A stretch of 64,000 nt of DNA from Aporrectodea caliginosa. Taxonomy: Eukaryota > Annelida > Clitellata > Crassiclitellata > Lumbricidae. How positions within the stretch are numbered: the first letter of the stretch is position 1; each line of letters begins with the position of its first letter. Positions 24,633 through 36,600 of this stretch are shown piece after piece. The stretch is from assembly GCA_020284085.1 (NCBI GenBank), contig JACEVL010000090.1, positions 407,501 to 471,500 of the forward strand. Reading direction: 5' to 3'. Made by a program: the position numbers and the translations under genes. Below the pieces are notes generated by a model. It was not told the origin of the DNA, did not search any database, and saw nothing but the letters and a program-made list of their open reading frames with translations.

Positions 24633-27600
24633 TCATCATCATCATCATTATCATCGATCATCATCCATCATCATCCATCATCGTCATCCATCATCATCCA
24701 TCATCATCCATCCTCATCGTTCATCATCGTCATCCATCATCATCCATCATCATCCATCGTCATCATCATCATCGTCATCATCGTCATCATCATCATCATC
24801 ATCATCATCATCAATCATCATCATCATCATCATCCATCATCCATCATCATCATCATCATCATCCATCATCCATCATCCATCATCATCCAGTCATGCACTC
24901 ATTCTTAGTTTACTTCCTTCCTTATACAGATAACAGAGCTTCCATCTTCAGCTCCTGTTGAGCATCTCTTTAGCACTGCTGGACAAATTGACTCACTCAC
25001 CCTACAGGCGCAATCAATTAAGTTTTCTAACAGATTATCAGTTTGAAAAACTTCTACTCCTAAAATTAAATAAACTCTAACTTGTTTTAATGGATCATAA
25101 TTGTTAATCATATTTCCGATACTTGACAAACTTATAATAGGCCTACCATTGAATGCACAGATTACAATTAATAGGCCATTGGCATATTGAATGTTTTAGT
25201 TTAAAAAATAGATTACATTAAAATTATCGAAAAAATTCTAAATCATTTTCCAATTTTAAAGGAATAATTGAAAAGTAATTTGTAATTGAATTACAGTCAA
25301 AATGTAATTGCAATTCAATTACTTTCACAATCAAGTAATTGTAATTGTAATTAAATTAAATTTACAAGCATGTAATTGCAATTATAATTGAATTACATTT
25401 GCAATGTAATTGATACAACACTGAGGATTGGCCATATTTCTCTTGGAGAGGTAACAATATACAGCTCTGTCTCCGGGTCTGACTCTGCTTCTTCCACGGT
25501 TTTCCGATTGGTAACGTCCTGAGGATGGCCTTCACTCAGAACAGGGTTCTGTTCTTTAACCAGCAGGAGTCTTCCTCGTTTTGCTTTCCTTCTTAGCTAC
25601 GGACTTCCTATTCCTCTATGTGAACCAAACGTCGACCTTTCCGCTCTACATCTCGTGACTCCTAAACTATTGCCAATAATAAGGGACAGCAAACGTTCTC
25701 TAAGTTCCGGGGAGGGCAAATACTTATGACAAAGCCTTTAGACAATACCTGTACGCAACTCTCTACGTGCTGTCGTCCTAAATAATACAGATGGCAACTC
25801 TCTGCGTCATATACTTGTGGATAAACTCTACGTCATGTCGGCCTAGACCATACTGAGGACAAACCTCTACGTCAATTCGTCCTCTGACTCTTGTTCATGG
25901 GGCAACGCGTCTTCCTACCGTCATGTGTCTCTGTAATGGGGTCCGAGAACTGCCAATGTTGCAAAAATATTTCACATCTGGCAACCAATGCGCCCCTTTG
26001 GTTCCAGATAGTACATGGGTAGACGAGTCCAAAAAGTCCAGGACACAAATTTTCACGGCCCTCTAGCGGCTATGGCAGCCATTTTACAAAATGGCCGACC
26101 GAAATACATGTTGTTCAATATCTCAGCCCCACCTTTACTTAGAATCCTCATTTTGGTGTCTAGACATACATACTAAGGGTTAGGGATTCCAATAGAACTA
26201 ATTGCAAACACTTATCTATACGAAAGTGGCAGCCATTTTCCAAAATGGCTGAACAAAATGAAACCTTGTCAATATCTCAGCTTCTAGCTCACTTAGAATT
26301 GTGAAATTGGTGTCTAAACATGCATATTTTAGGAACAAGGATTCCAATAGAATCAATTGCAAGCACTCATCTAAACGAGATTTGCATCCAGCTATACGTA
26401 ATTCTGGGGTAGGTGGGATTGTTCTATTTTGAAAATGGGGAGGTGGGAATTCCTGGGAAGATCGAAGTGCGAATCAAAATGATTACTCTTCGGCATCATG
26501 TTGCACTTCGTAATAAATGAGTCATTTTCCGGTAACATGGTAAATTCACAAATTCAACAAGCAAAAAAATTTTTTTTTAAAATACAGTTTTTTTTCTTTG
26601 GAACAAATCTTGAATGTTTCTATTTCACAAATATATATTTGGTTTTGCACTAATATGTAAATGTAAAAAGTTTTTGGTAGAAAAAAATAGCCCTACTAAA
26701 ATATTTGTCCACTCCGTTACTGTATACATATGAGATCTGTTTTATACATTGTACAGCTTCTGTTGTGTATTTTGACATTCCAATATGTTTCTAGTATTAA
26801 TATTTATAAAATAGAAATAAAAGAAATTAGAAAACTTATAATGATTTGATTCCATCACAGTTTCATTTATTTAGAAAAAGGTCCACTCCGTTATGGAAAT
26901 AAAAGCATTTAATGTTAAGTTGAATAAATATTTTTGCCCAAACAACTGAAAAGAAATCACTTGAGCCAATCATTCCCAGTGATCGAATAGACAGAAAACA
27001 CTAAAATATTTATGGTATTGTCTTAAAAATCTGCTCACAGCATCAAAATACCACACCATTTAGCCTATAATAATTCCACTCCGTTACTATCTTTCGAGTG
27101 TCGAACACAATTTTTCCACTCCGTTACATAGCTGTCCCATGCGTTACCAAATAAATGTTAACGGAGTGGACAGGTAACGGAGTAGACAATTTGGGTTGCA
27201 GCACGGTAAATACCATATTATCGCTCACGCGTCCACATCGATCGTTGGTAAAATCATTATTTTGCTTATAAGCGTTATATTACAAATATTATTGGAATTA
27301 GATTCATTTATAATCATGGCAAAAATGCAGTAACGGAGTGGCCGTATAATAAAAAAACACATCTGGTACGAAATAAATGAAAATTCGTATGAAATTTGTC
27401 GGACCATTTATATCGTTGGTGAAGATATAAATAGCTTACATAGATTACATAGAAGAGATGAGTCTAGTTGCGCGACCACAAAATTGAATGGTTCTGAGAT
27501 AGAAGATTAATTTTTTACATGGTAACGGAGTATACATAATTCCTGGGGACAAGTTTTAAAAATTTTCCTTTAATTATGCTGAAGATCCGGTTCACCAAGT

Positions 27601-30600
27601 TGTATTTTAAAACATACACAAATATATAATACATAAGAAACACGTGAATTTTTGGCTCAATACAAATCATTTCGAAATTGTAGACTAAAGCAATAAGTAC
27701 TAGAGCCTAGGGACAGTAACGGAGTGGAACATTTTAAATTGAAAATAAATTTTAATAAATTAGGTTATTGCTTTAAATTACTTTCAAATATCTGAAATTG
27801 TTGACTGATCAAATACATTTTAATATCAACACTTAGCATAATCAGACTAGGTATAGTTTTTGGAGAAATGACCGGGGACAGCTGAATTCATGGACTCAAA
27901 TACAATTCAAGCTAATTCATTAATTTCATCATACAATTTCTGAAACTTAGTGTTGTGTTCATGTTCATGTGGAAATAAAACAAATTCTGGTATTATATCA
28001 GCAATTCAGGATGTTATTAATGTTCTCGTAAATGCATATTGATATATATATGATATATAAATGTATATATTCAGTCTTTCGGAAAAAGTGTCCAGAGAAA
28101 GTACTCTCTCAGAGTTACACAACATCGTTAACGTCATTCATGGTCACATAGGCCTCTACACATACAGTAGAGCAGCTTTCATGCATTTTCACTATCCCGT
28201 ATACAGCCTTTCTCACAGTAATATCTGAGCAGTCCACGACAGGCATGAGACGTTTCGGCAAGTGTGATCCATATAACCCTCCCCAGCATCCTTCAATCGT
28301 TTGCACTTTGCAGCCACCCCATTCACCAGGACATGGCAATTTGGGAACAGCTATGAACATCTGTGCCCAAACATGAACTCCCTGGTAGGCATCTCTCGCT
28401 GTGGGTTCCAACAGCTGCTTCCGTGCCTCATTCACCTTCTCCTCACTGCTCGCACGGTCATACAGAAGAAGCACTGTACATCGGGCTGGTCATCAATAGA
28501 GCTGGGAGTTGATGCTAAGGCGCAGAAGACTGGTATGACGTCGTTGAATGTCTTCCAAATGTCCCACACAGTCCTTTCTCCACAGCCTGCATAGGATGCT
28601 ACTGTGTTACATCAGCCAAATGCGTGTAGGAAGGGCAAGGCTATGTATGCACTCATCTGGGCCGAGAGCACGTGCCATCTCATGGATTGGCAGGTATCTG
28701 AAGATTTTGCCTGAAGCAAAACCAACCCACAGTTTGTCAATGCTGAGCTGCTGAACTGCTGCAATAGCCAACACCAACACGTCAGCGTCAACTGTGCATA
28801 TCATAACTTTACGAGAGCCATGTTTGGCAGCATCGGACACCTGCAGGAAAATCCTTTTATCAGCTTCCTCCTGAGTACAAGGAACAAGCACTGTTGTATC
28901 CTTTGGCTGAATACAGAGCACGTCCTTGTGTTGTGTGCCACTGTGTGGCTGTGATCTGTCTTTCTGTTCCTACTTTAAGCTTTCTTATTTGCAGACACAA
29001 TAAAGGAAACAACTCTGACTTCTTTTTGTCGTTCCTCAGAAATTCCTGCCCGTTTCCAGCTAGACTGTCTGACATTGTAGACTATGACTGCTCCATCCAG
29101 TAATCGTAATCGTAATCGTAATTGTAAATTTATATAGCGCCACTTCGAGAAATACTCCTCAGAGGCGCTCCCGACCTGACAACACCAAACCATGATAGAA
29201 AAGAATGGTTTTCAAACGCCTGCGGAAAAGGGGCAAGGAAAGACCAAGTAGCTCTTTACGAAGGTTGCTAGGCAACCTATTCCAGAAAGATGGACCGACC
29301 ACAGCAAAGCTCTTATGAAGCACCATCGAAGTTCGAGCCACAGGGACAACCAGGTCGCCTTGAGTGGCAGAGCGAAGGAATCTACGACCTGGTATAGAAA
29401 GCACTGGCAAACAAAGCTCCCTAAGATAGACCGAGGCTTGACCTGCAAGACAGTTGCGCATAAGCATAAGGATCTTAAACTCAATGCGTTTTTGCATTGG
29501 CAGCCAGTGCAGTTCCTCCCGTATAAAGCCAGATATATGCTCGAACTTTGGTATGCCTCCTATCAGCCGAGCCGCCGCATTTAGCACAGATTGCAACTGA
29601 TTAATGCGCGATAGGGCTAAGCCTGCGTAGACAGCATTGCCGTAGTCGACTCTGGTGCATATGAATGCGTGCATCAGGGTCGTAGTGGCTTTTGTTGTTA
29701 GAGAGCGGCGTACCGATCTAATCTGACGTAGATGGTAAAAGCACGTGCGACATACATTCCTCACGTGTTCTGAAAGGTCAATTCCTGGTCCAAGGTCACA
29801 CCCAAATCCCGCACAGTGGTAGAGAAAGAGACGCCAGGAAAAGCGATGCTGCAAATAAGATAAATCGACTTTGGATAGCTGCCCGCGAGTCCCAGCCCAG
29901 ATGAACTGTGTTTTTCCAGGGTTCAGACGAAGACGGTTGGATGACATCCAGGCGCCAATTACCTCCGATGTCATTTGCATTTTCTCCACTAGAGAGCTAG
30001 TCTGAAGCTGGACCCTGGACATATGCCTGGGTGTCATCGGCATATTGATGCGCCCCAACCCCCACAGAAGAAAGAACCTGTATAATAGTATAACAGCATC
30101 AGCAGTAGGTACATCCAGTGAAGGGCCTGGGTGGATATCTGCGATGGCATCATCTTTTGAAGTGGGAACCAGCTCTTCTAAGTAGCTCACGATGTCTGAC
30201 TTAGTTCCTAACCGCAATTTCCCCATATTCGCGAGTGATGGTGGGCATGCCTGATTCTCATGTGCAACGAATTCGTCCAGGTCTCCTTCACGAGTCTGAC
30301 AGAAGATGCACAACCTGGAGTATAGTGAACACTGAACAGTCACTCTTCACAGATGATAGCGTTTTCTTTGCTAGTGATTTGTCCCGTACAGGTGGACGAC
30401 TGAAGAGAGGGACGTTGTTTCGTTTGATTGGGTCATTGCCAGGTCGCGAGTGGGTAACAAGACGTTCCTTGACAAATGTGTCATACTGCTTCTGTCCAGT
30501 TTTCTCGAGGTTCCGCATTGGGTTGATCACTACTGTATCAGCCAGATCTCTGGTATCCAGGACAAGTAGGTCATCGCTGTCGTCGATGAATGGGTTTCCC

Positions 30601-33600
30601 ATTTCCTCGATCACATTGCATGCTGACAGCCTTACCCTGGTTGAAAAAATTTACCTGCTTGCTTTTTGTCTGCCTATGATGTAGAAGATCAGATTTATTT
30701 TCTGGTTTCCTAATCGGCGATAAGTTATCGATGTCATTAGGCCTAATTCAAACTAACAAGTAATTAGTACAATTACAAGCCATAGTATGAACAGATGCTT
30801 ACAAGCTATTATAGATGTCGAATTTGACTGTATGGCAGCCTTGCCAGGCACCCATCTGTCTTACGCTCATATTATCAACGCCACCTAGCGACTGACAGAC
30901 TGAGTCAACCTTTGGGAGGGTAGCGGGTATCGATCGCGCTTCCTACTTGATATTCTGCTCTTCACGTCAGTGATGTTATCAAATATCTTTAATAGGTTTC
31001 ATTGGATGAATATTTGATTGTAATTTACGACTACGTGACCGACTTACAACTCCGCTACTTTATATATTTTTTTATTAAAATGAATTCATTACATGGTACA
31101 TGTAAATAATTTATCGTCATAATAATTTGGGTTTCTGTGTAATATTTAATGCATATTTAATACTAATTAATCACTAATTATAAACAGCGGCGGTATTTTG
31201 GACTGCGTGTTTATAAATAAGGTAACGGAGTTGCAAAATATTTATGTTTTCAATATATTAAAAACTTAAATGAAAAATTAGGCCAAATCTGTCAAGCCTA
31301 AGCTCTGCTCAATATTATGTTTTGCTTCAGCACTGCAATAAAAATAGGCCTATTTGTGTAAGAAAATTTTTATTCCGCGTTACTTTTTCCCTCTAATTTT
31401 ATTTCTGAATTTGACTCCGGTTGTACAAAATATCCATATAACAAAGAAACAAGGAAAGAACAGAGATTCATCGAAAAATTTGTTAACATATTAGGTCTAC
31501 CTTGAATCCAACAGCTGGAGACATCGTAGCGTAGCAATCAGACTGATTAACCCACAGCACGAAGCGAAGTCCATAATTGGCACCAGGCTGAGTCGTAATG
31601 TAATTCGTCGTAACTTAAATTTGCGGAATAAAATAATGTGGTAATTTCTGCGAATATCTTACAAAAAGTTAGTAAGTAAGTATTGTCTTTAATATGCCAT
31701 TTGCAAACGAACAATGGGACAACAGTTATGCAATGATAATGATTAAACATCAAAGTATTAATCATAATAGGCCTAATGTGTTAACAGCTAAATACTAGTG
31801 AAAGATAATTAATTGTATAGCATCCTGGTGATAAATCCCTTCCTAGTAAGGGGGTCAGACAGAGGTATGGTACGATTATGCGAACGAGGTCTTAGGGAGT
31901 ATCCGGTTTCGTGGATAGGAGGGAGCAATTCGTGTAGGACATGTCCAGGATCCGACCAAACCGCGGAGAAGAGAGCTGCGTCTGCTTTGGCACACAACGC
32001 TTCAAATGCAGAGGTACAAGTAGGTAGATATCCCTGGCGTATAAATTTTTTAATCAGTGCAGTCATGCGTTCTCTTTCCCCCACTGTAGTAAATCCCCAC
32101 CATGAAGGGGAAGAGTACAGAAGTTGACCAAGTGTGGTGGAGCGCACAACGTCGTGAAGGCGGTTGTCAGTGAGACCATGAGCCAAAGAACTCGCTGAGC
32201 AAGAAAGGATTGCTTACCTTTGATGCAAATTGTATTGATATTTGAGGAGAAGCCAATTCGTTCTGAAAGGGTTACTCCCAGAATCTTAATTTCATTTACC
32301 CGTTCAATCCCTACAATTGGCGGGATGATTTCGTGTATTTTGGTGCGGAATCGCCTTATAATAATTTCACAGGACTTGCTAGGAATAAGACGTAGATTGC
32401 AGTTTCTGGCCCATAGAGCTACATGGTCAAGTTCTGAGTCAGTGGTTGCTACGTTAGATGCTGGAGTCACCAAATAGCAATCATCAGCATATTTGAATAT
32501 CCTGTTTCCAGGATTATGCACAAGAGTGCAAAATGACCGGAGATTGTAGTCAAAACGTTGGCTGGTCCTAGCCCGGACCCCTGGATAATACTTACATTTA
32601 TACGTTTATAGCAAGAAATTATTCCAAAGAATTTAGTGCAGTGCACACGATTAAGCAGCAGAGCAAGTACCCAGTTGTACACAAAGTCTGATACAAGCAT
32701 AGAGGCAAGTTGCTCAGCAAGACTGTTATGCTATACCGTGTCAAATGCCTTTGGAAAGTCCAGTGAAATAAGGCGGACATAAGGCGGACAACAACGCATT
32801 TACACTAGCTGAGAACTGGGGAATACAAATTAAATGTTAAATAATCTGCTATTCTACGAGTTTTATTGCCGACAGAATATAAATGACATCAACAAAATTA
32901 TAAACATCTAGCGCCATTAGCGCCTAAGCTCTGGGGTCATTCATTAATTATGTCAACAAACTAGGGGGAGGGGTTTGGCAAGTGTGACAGTTGTTGACAA
33001 GGGGGGTTCGGTAGAATTTGACGTCAATAATTTTTTTCTAATGAATCAACACAGACCCTTCAAAATGGTAGCTTAAACATTAGGTAATGCTAAAAATGTA
33101 TAAAGTGCTTAATGATTAATACTACTAAAAAGCTGGTAATAAACTAAACTCATATATTTTTAAACTCGAGATTGCATTTTTTTGTGTAAAAAATCTAACA
33201 GTGATTCTATATGTATTGAGCCATTGTGTTTCTTTTTATAGGGGGTGGGGGTTCTGGGATTGTTGACATAATTTCAGTTGTTGACAAGGGGAGAGGGTCA
33301 AAACCTGCCTAAAATTTGTAGACATAATTAATTTACGACCCCTTTCCAACAGTAGGTCTACAGTTTTAAAGATAAGCATCGCATGCCTTATACAAAACCT
33401 GCCGTTTAAAAATTTTAGTCTTTATCTAACTGCGAACTGTGACATGAGGAGTTTGTCTTAAGATTGTGCCATACAAGATTGTGATTTTCATCACTAGGAA
33501 AAATTATGAAATGATGCAGATTTAAGAACTAAAGCTGACCGGAATAGACAGTTCCTGGTTTGGTTTCAGTCAATGGTCATAAGTTACACGCAGGTCGTAT

Positions 33601-36600
33601 TTGAATGGGATTTGAAACGAAGACTCAGAAAGCAATTTCGAAAGTGGTTTTTTGGTCCGTTGCATGCTTACCTGGGTTGAATGATAAACAATTTCCATAG
33701 CTAGTCGTTATCTGTTTAATGGCATCACTTGAACGGCAAGGTTGATTCCCGAACGTACACTGAAATATCGTTAATGATTTTAAATACTCGGATATGATTA
33801 AAACAATAGTCAAATTTAGTTTATTTATGACATTTTCACAGACTTAATAAGGTATGTATAGTTGTATGCTTCAAATGTGCTTCTAAGACCTACTTGCGAC
33901 TTTGCGTGTAAAGTCAATTTGACGTGGCAAAAGTGATGCGACGTACATGTAAGACATTGTGATATAATGCGACGTCATAACATAACATAGCATAACAAAG
34001 GTTTTAAGTGGTTCTGTGTTAATGCAAATGAACCTTGACGCTTAATAGCCAGTGTCCACTAAGACAGTACTACATTCAAGCCATTCCATAAGTCTAGATA
34101 ACACTTCCGCTGAAAAATTTGACCTAATATTGCTTTCGGTTTCTCACGCTTGTGACCCCGAGTTGCCTTGTGTGGTATTAATTAAAAGAACTGTTTTTGT
34201 TGTGTCACCTTCATAGTGATAATTTTTTAAGCTTCGATTAGATCTTCACTGCTCCTCCTTCTCTCCAATGTTAGTAGTCCAGACCGTTTGAACCTTTCTT
34301 CATACCTCAAATCCTTATAGCCCCATATCATCTTTGTAGCTCTTCTTTTCACTTTCTCCGGTTTTTCCATATCCTATTTTAGGTATGGATTCCAGCATTC
34401 CAACTGTTTCCTAACCAATGATTTATACTACCTCAGTATTGTATCGTTGTCCCTTGTGACTATTGTCCATCTTATCAGGCCTAAAGTTAAGGTATCCTGA
34501 TTGATGGTTCAGCGTATTGCCTTGAAGGTTTTGCACTCTTGTGCATAATCACTCCCAATGATAAGAAAAATCCCCAACTAGTCATTATCTGTTTAATGGC
34601 ATCACTTGAATGGCAAGGTAGATTCCCGAAATATTGATGATGATTTTAAATTCTCGGATATTATTTAGTTAACTCATAAGATTTTCACATACTTAAAACG
34701 GTATGCATACTTCGAATGTTCTTCTAAGATCTTCCTGCGATTTAGAGTGTAAAGTCTATTTGGCATGGCAAAGTGATACGACGTAATACATAGTGATACA
34801 ATGCAACGCTTTATTGGGTAGGCCTACGATCTTAGGGTTAGGGTTAACCTAAAAATTTGCCTTTTAAGAAAGTTCTATACATCCTTTTCCAGAATGATAA
34901 GGCAATCGTTATCAGCTAAATATAATTTACTGCTAGTAATAGAATTTGCTGTTAGTAATAGAATTCAGTGTTCAATGCAGAAAGTCTTAAGTTAGGAAGA
35001 TACCCATTAACCTTCGCAGGACGAAGACATTTTACTTTACACGGTGGACGGAGAGGGGTAATTTTTTACCTTAAAGATTTTAATATCTCAGCTCATAGTT
35101 AAGGTAAAATAAAAAGCGAAGTATCGATTTTAGTAGATCCAAGGTCAAGGAATCGATTTATCGTAGAAGCAATAGTGTGGGAATACTAGTATCCAAGATA
35201 GCGGCCAATATGGCCGTCAACACACATGTATGTACATGATATGTGCATGTAAGCTCATAGGTAAGATATAATAACAAATTACGTGTCGAACGTAATATTT
35301 TCACGCTCAAAGAATCGATTTATCGTAGTAGCAATAAGGTGGGAATACTAGTATCCAAGATGGCGGCCAAAACAGAAAAATATGTATATCTCAGTTCATA
35401 GGTAAGATATATTAGCAAATTGTGTGTCGAATGTAATATTTTCAAGGTCACGGAATCGATTTCTTGTAGTGTCAATAGTGTGGAAATACTACTATCCACA
35501 CACAAAATTATATATATATCTCAAGTCATAGGTAAGCTAGAATGACAAATGAAAATTTGAATTTAATATTTTCGATGTCAAAAAATCGATCTCTCGCAGT
35601 GTCAATAGTGCACGAGTGGTACTTTCCAAGATGGCGGCCATCGACATTGACACACAATTTGCTATGTGTATCACAGCTCCTAGGTAAGCTAGAATAACAA
35701 ATGGAGTGTCGAATTTACTATTTTCGAGGTCCAGGATTCGAACTATGGTAGCTGCAATAATGTGCGAGTGTTACTTTCCAAGATGGCGGCGAATATGGCT
35801 GCCAAAATAAAAATATGTAGTATATCTCAGCTCATAGGTAATCAAGAATAACAAATGAAATGTCCAATTTAATATTTTCGAGGTCCGGGATTCCATTTGT
35901 GGTAGCCGTAATAGTTTGAGAGTGCTACTTTCCAAGATAGCGACCAATATATCTGTCAAGAGAAGAATATGTATATCTCACCTCATAGGTAAGTCACAAC
36001 AACAAATGAAGTGTCGAATAACAATATTTTAGATGTCAAGGAATCGACATCTCGTAGTGGCAAAGGCGTTGGAGTACTACTCTTCAAGATGGCGGACAAA
36101 ATGGCTCCCAAATGAGAAATATTAGCTGAGATATACATATTTTTGTGTTTTGCGGCCATATTGGCCGCCATCTTGGATAGTAACAATCCCAAACATTTGC
36201 CACTACGAGAAATCGATTCTTTGACCTTGAAAATGGTACATTCGACAGATAATGTGTTTTTCTATCTTACCTAGGAGCTAACATTTACATATTTTTGTGT
36301 TTTGGCGGACATATTGGCTGCCATCTTGGAAAGTAATGCTCGCACATTATTTCCGCTACCGAGAATCGAATCCTTGACCTGGAAAATATTAAATTCGACA
36401 CTTCATTTGTTATTCTACCTTACTCATGAGCTGAGATATGCAAGTGTCTGTGTTTTGGCTGCCATATTGGCCGCCATTTTTTAAAGTAAACTCTCCAAAA
36501 TTATTACAACTATTACAATTCAATTCCACGGTAGACTCAGTACTTCATTTCTGACTAGAGGTTACCTATGAACTAATATCTGTGAAAAATACATATTCGC

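Larger units (their letters stand above)
31375..34800. repeat. Intragenic duplicated unit 2 (contains E4 and E3)
   Basis: Direct repeat of 16130-20060. It alone carries a Jockey-like LINE (31668-32787; empty site at about 16410-16420) and a 410-bp MITE (32933-33342; empty site at about 16555-16570). Exon spacing agrees with unit 1 once these are removed. Confidence 0.88.

Noticed and set aside
23872..24908. Long Ile-, His- and Ser-rich open frames
   Set aside because: Translations of (ATC)n; the same applies to Ile, Asn, Tyr and Leu runs at 8106-8469 and 55871-58146, Ser-Leu/Arg-Glu runs at 17990-18269 and Cys-Val/Thr-His runs at 52293-52581.
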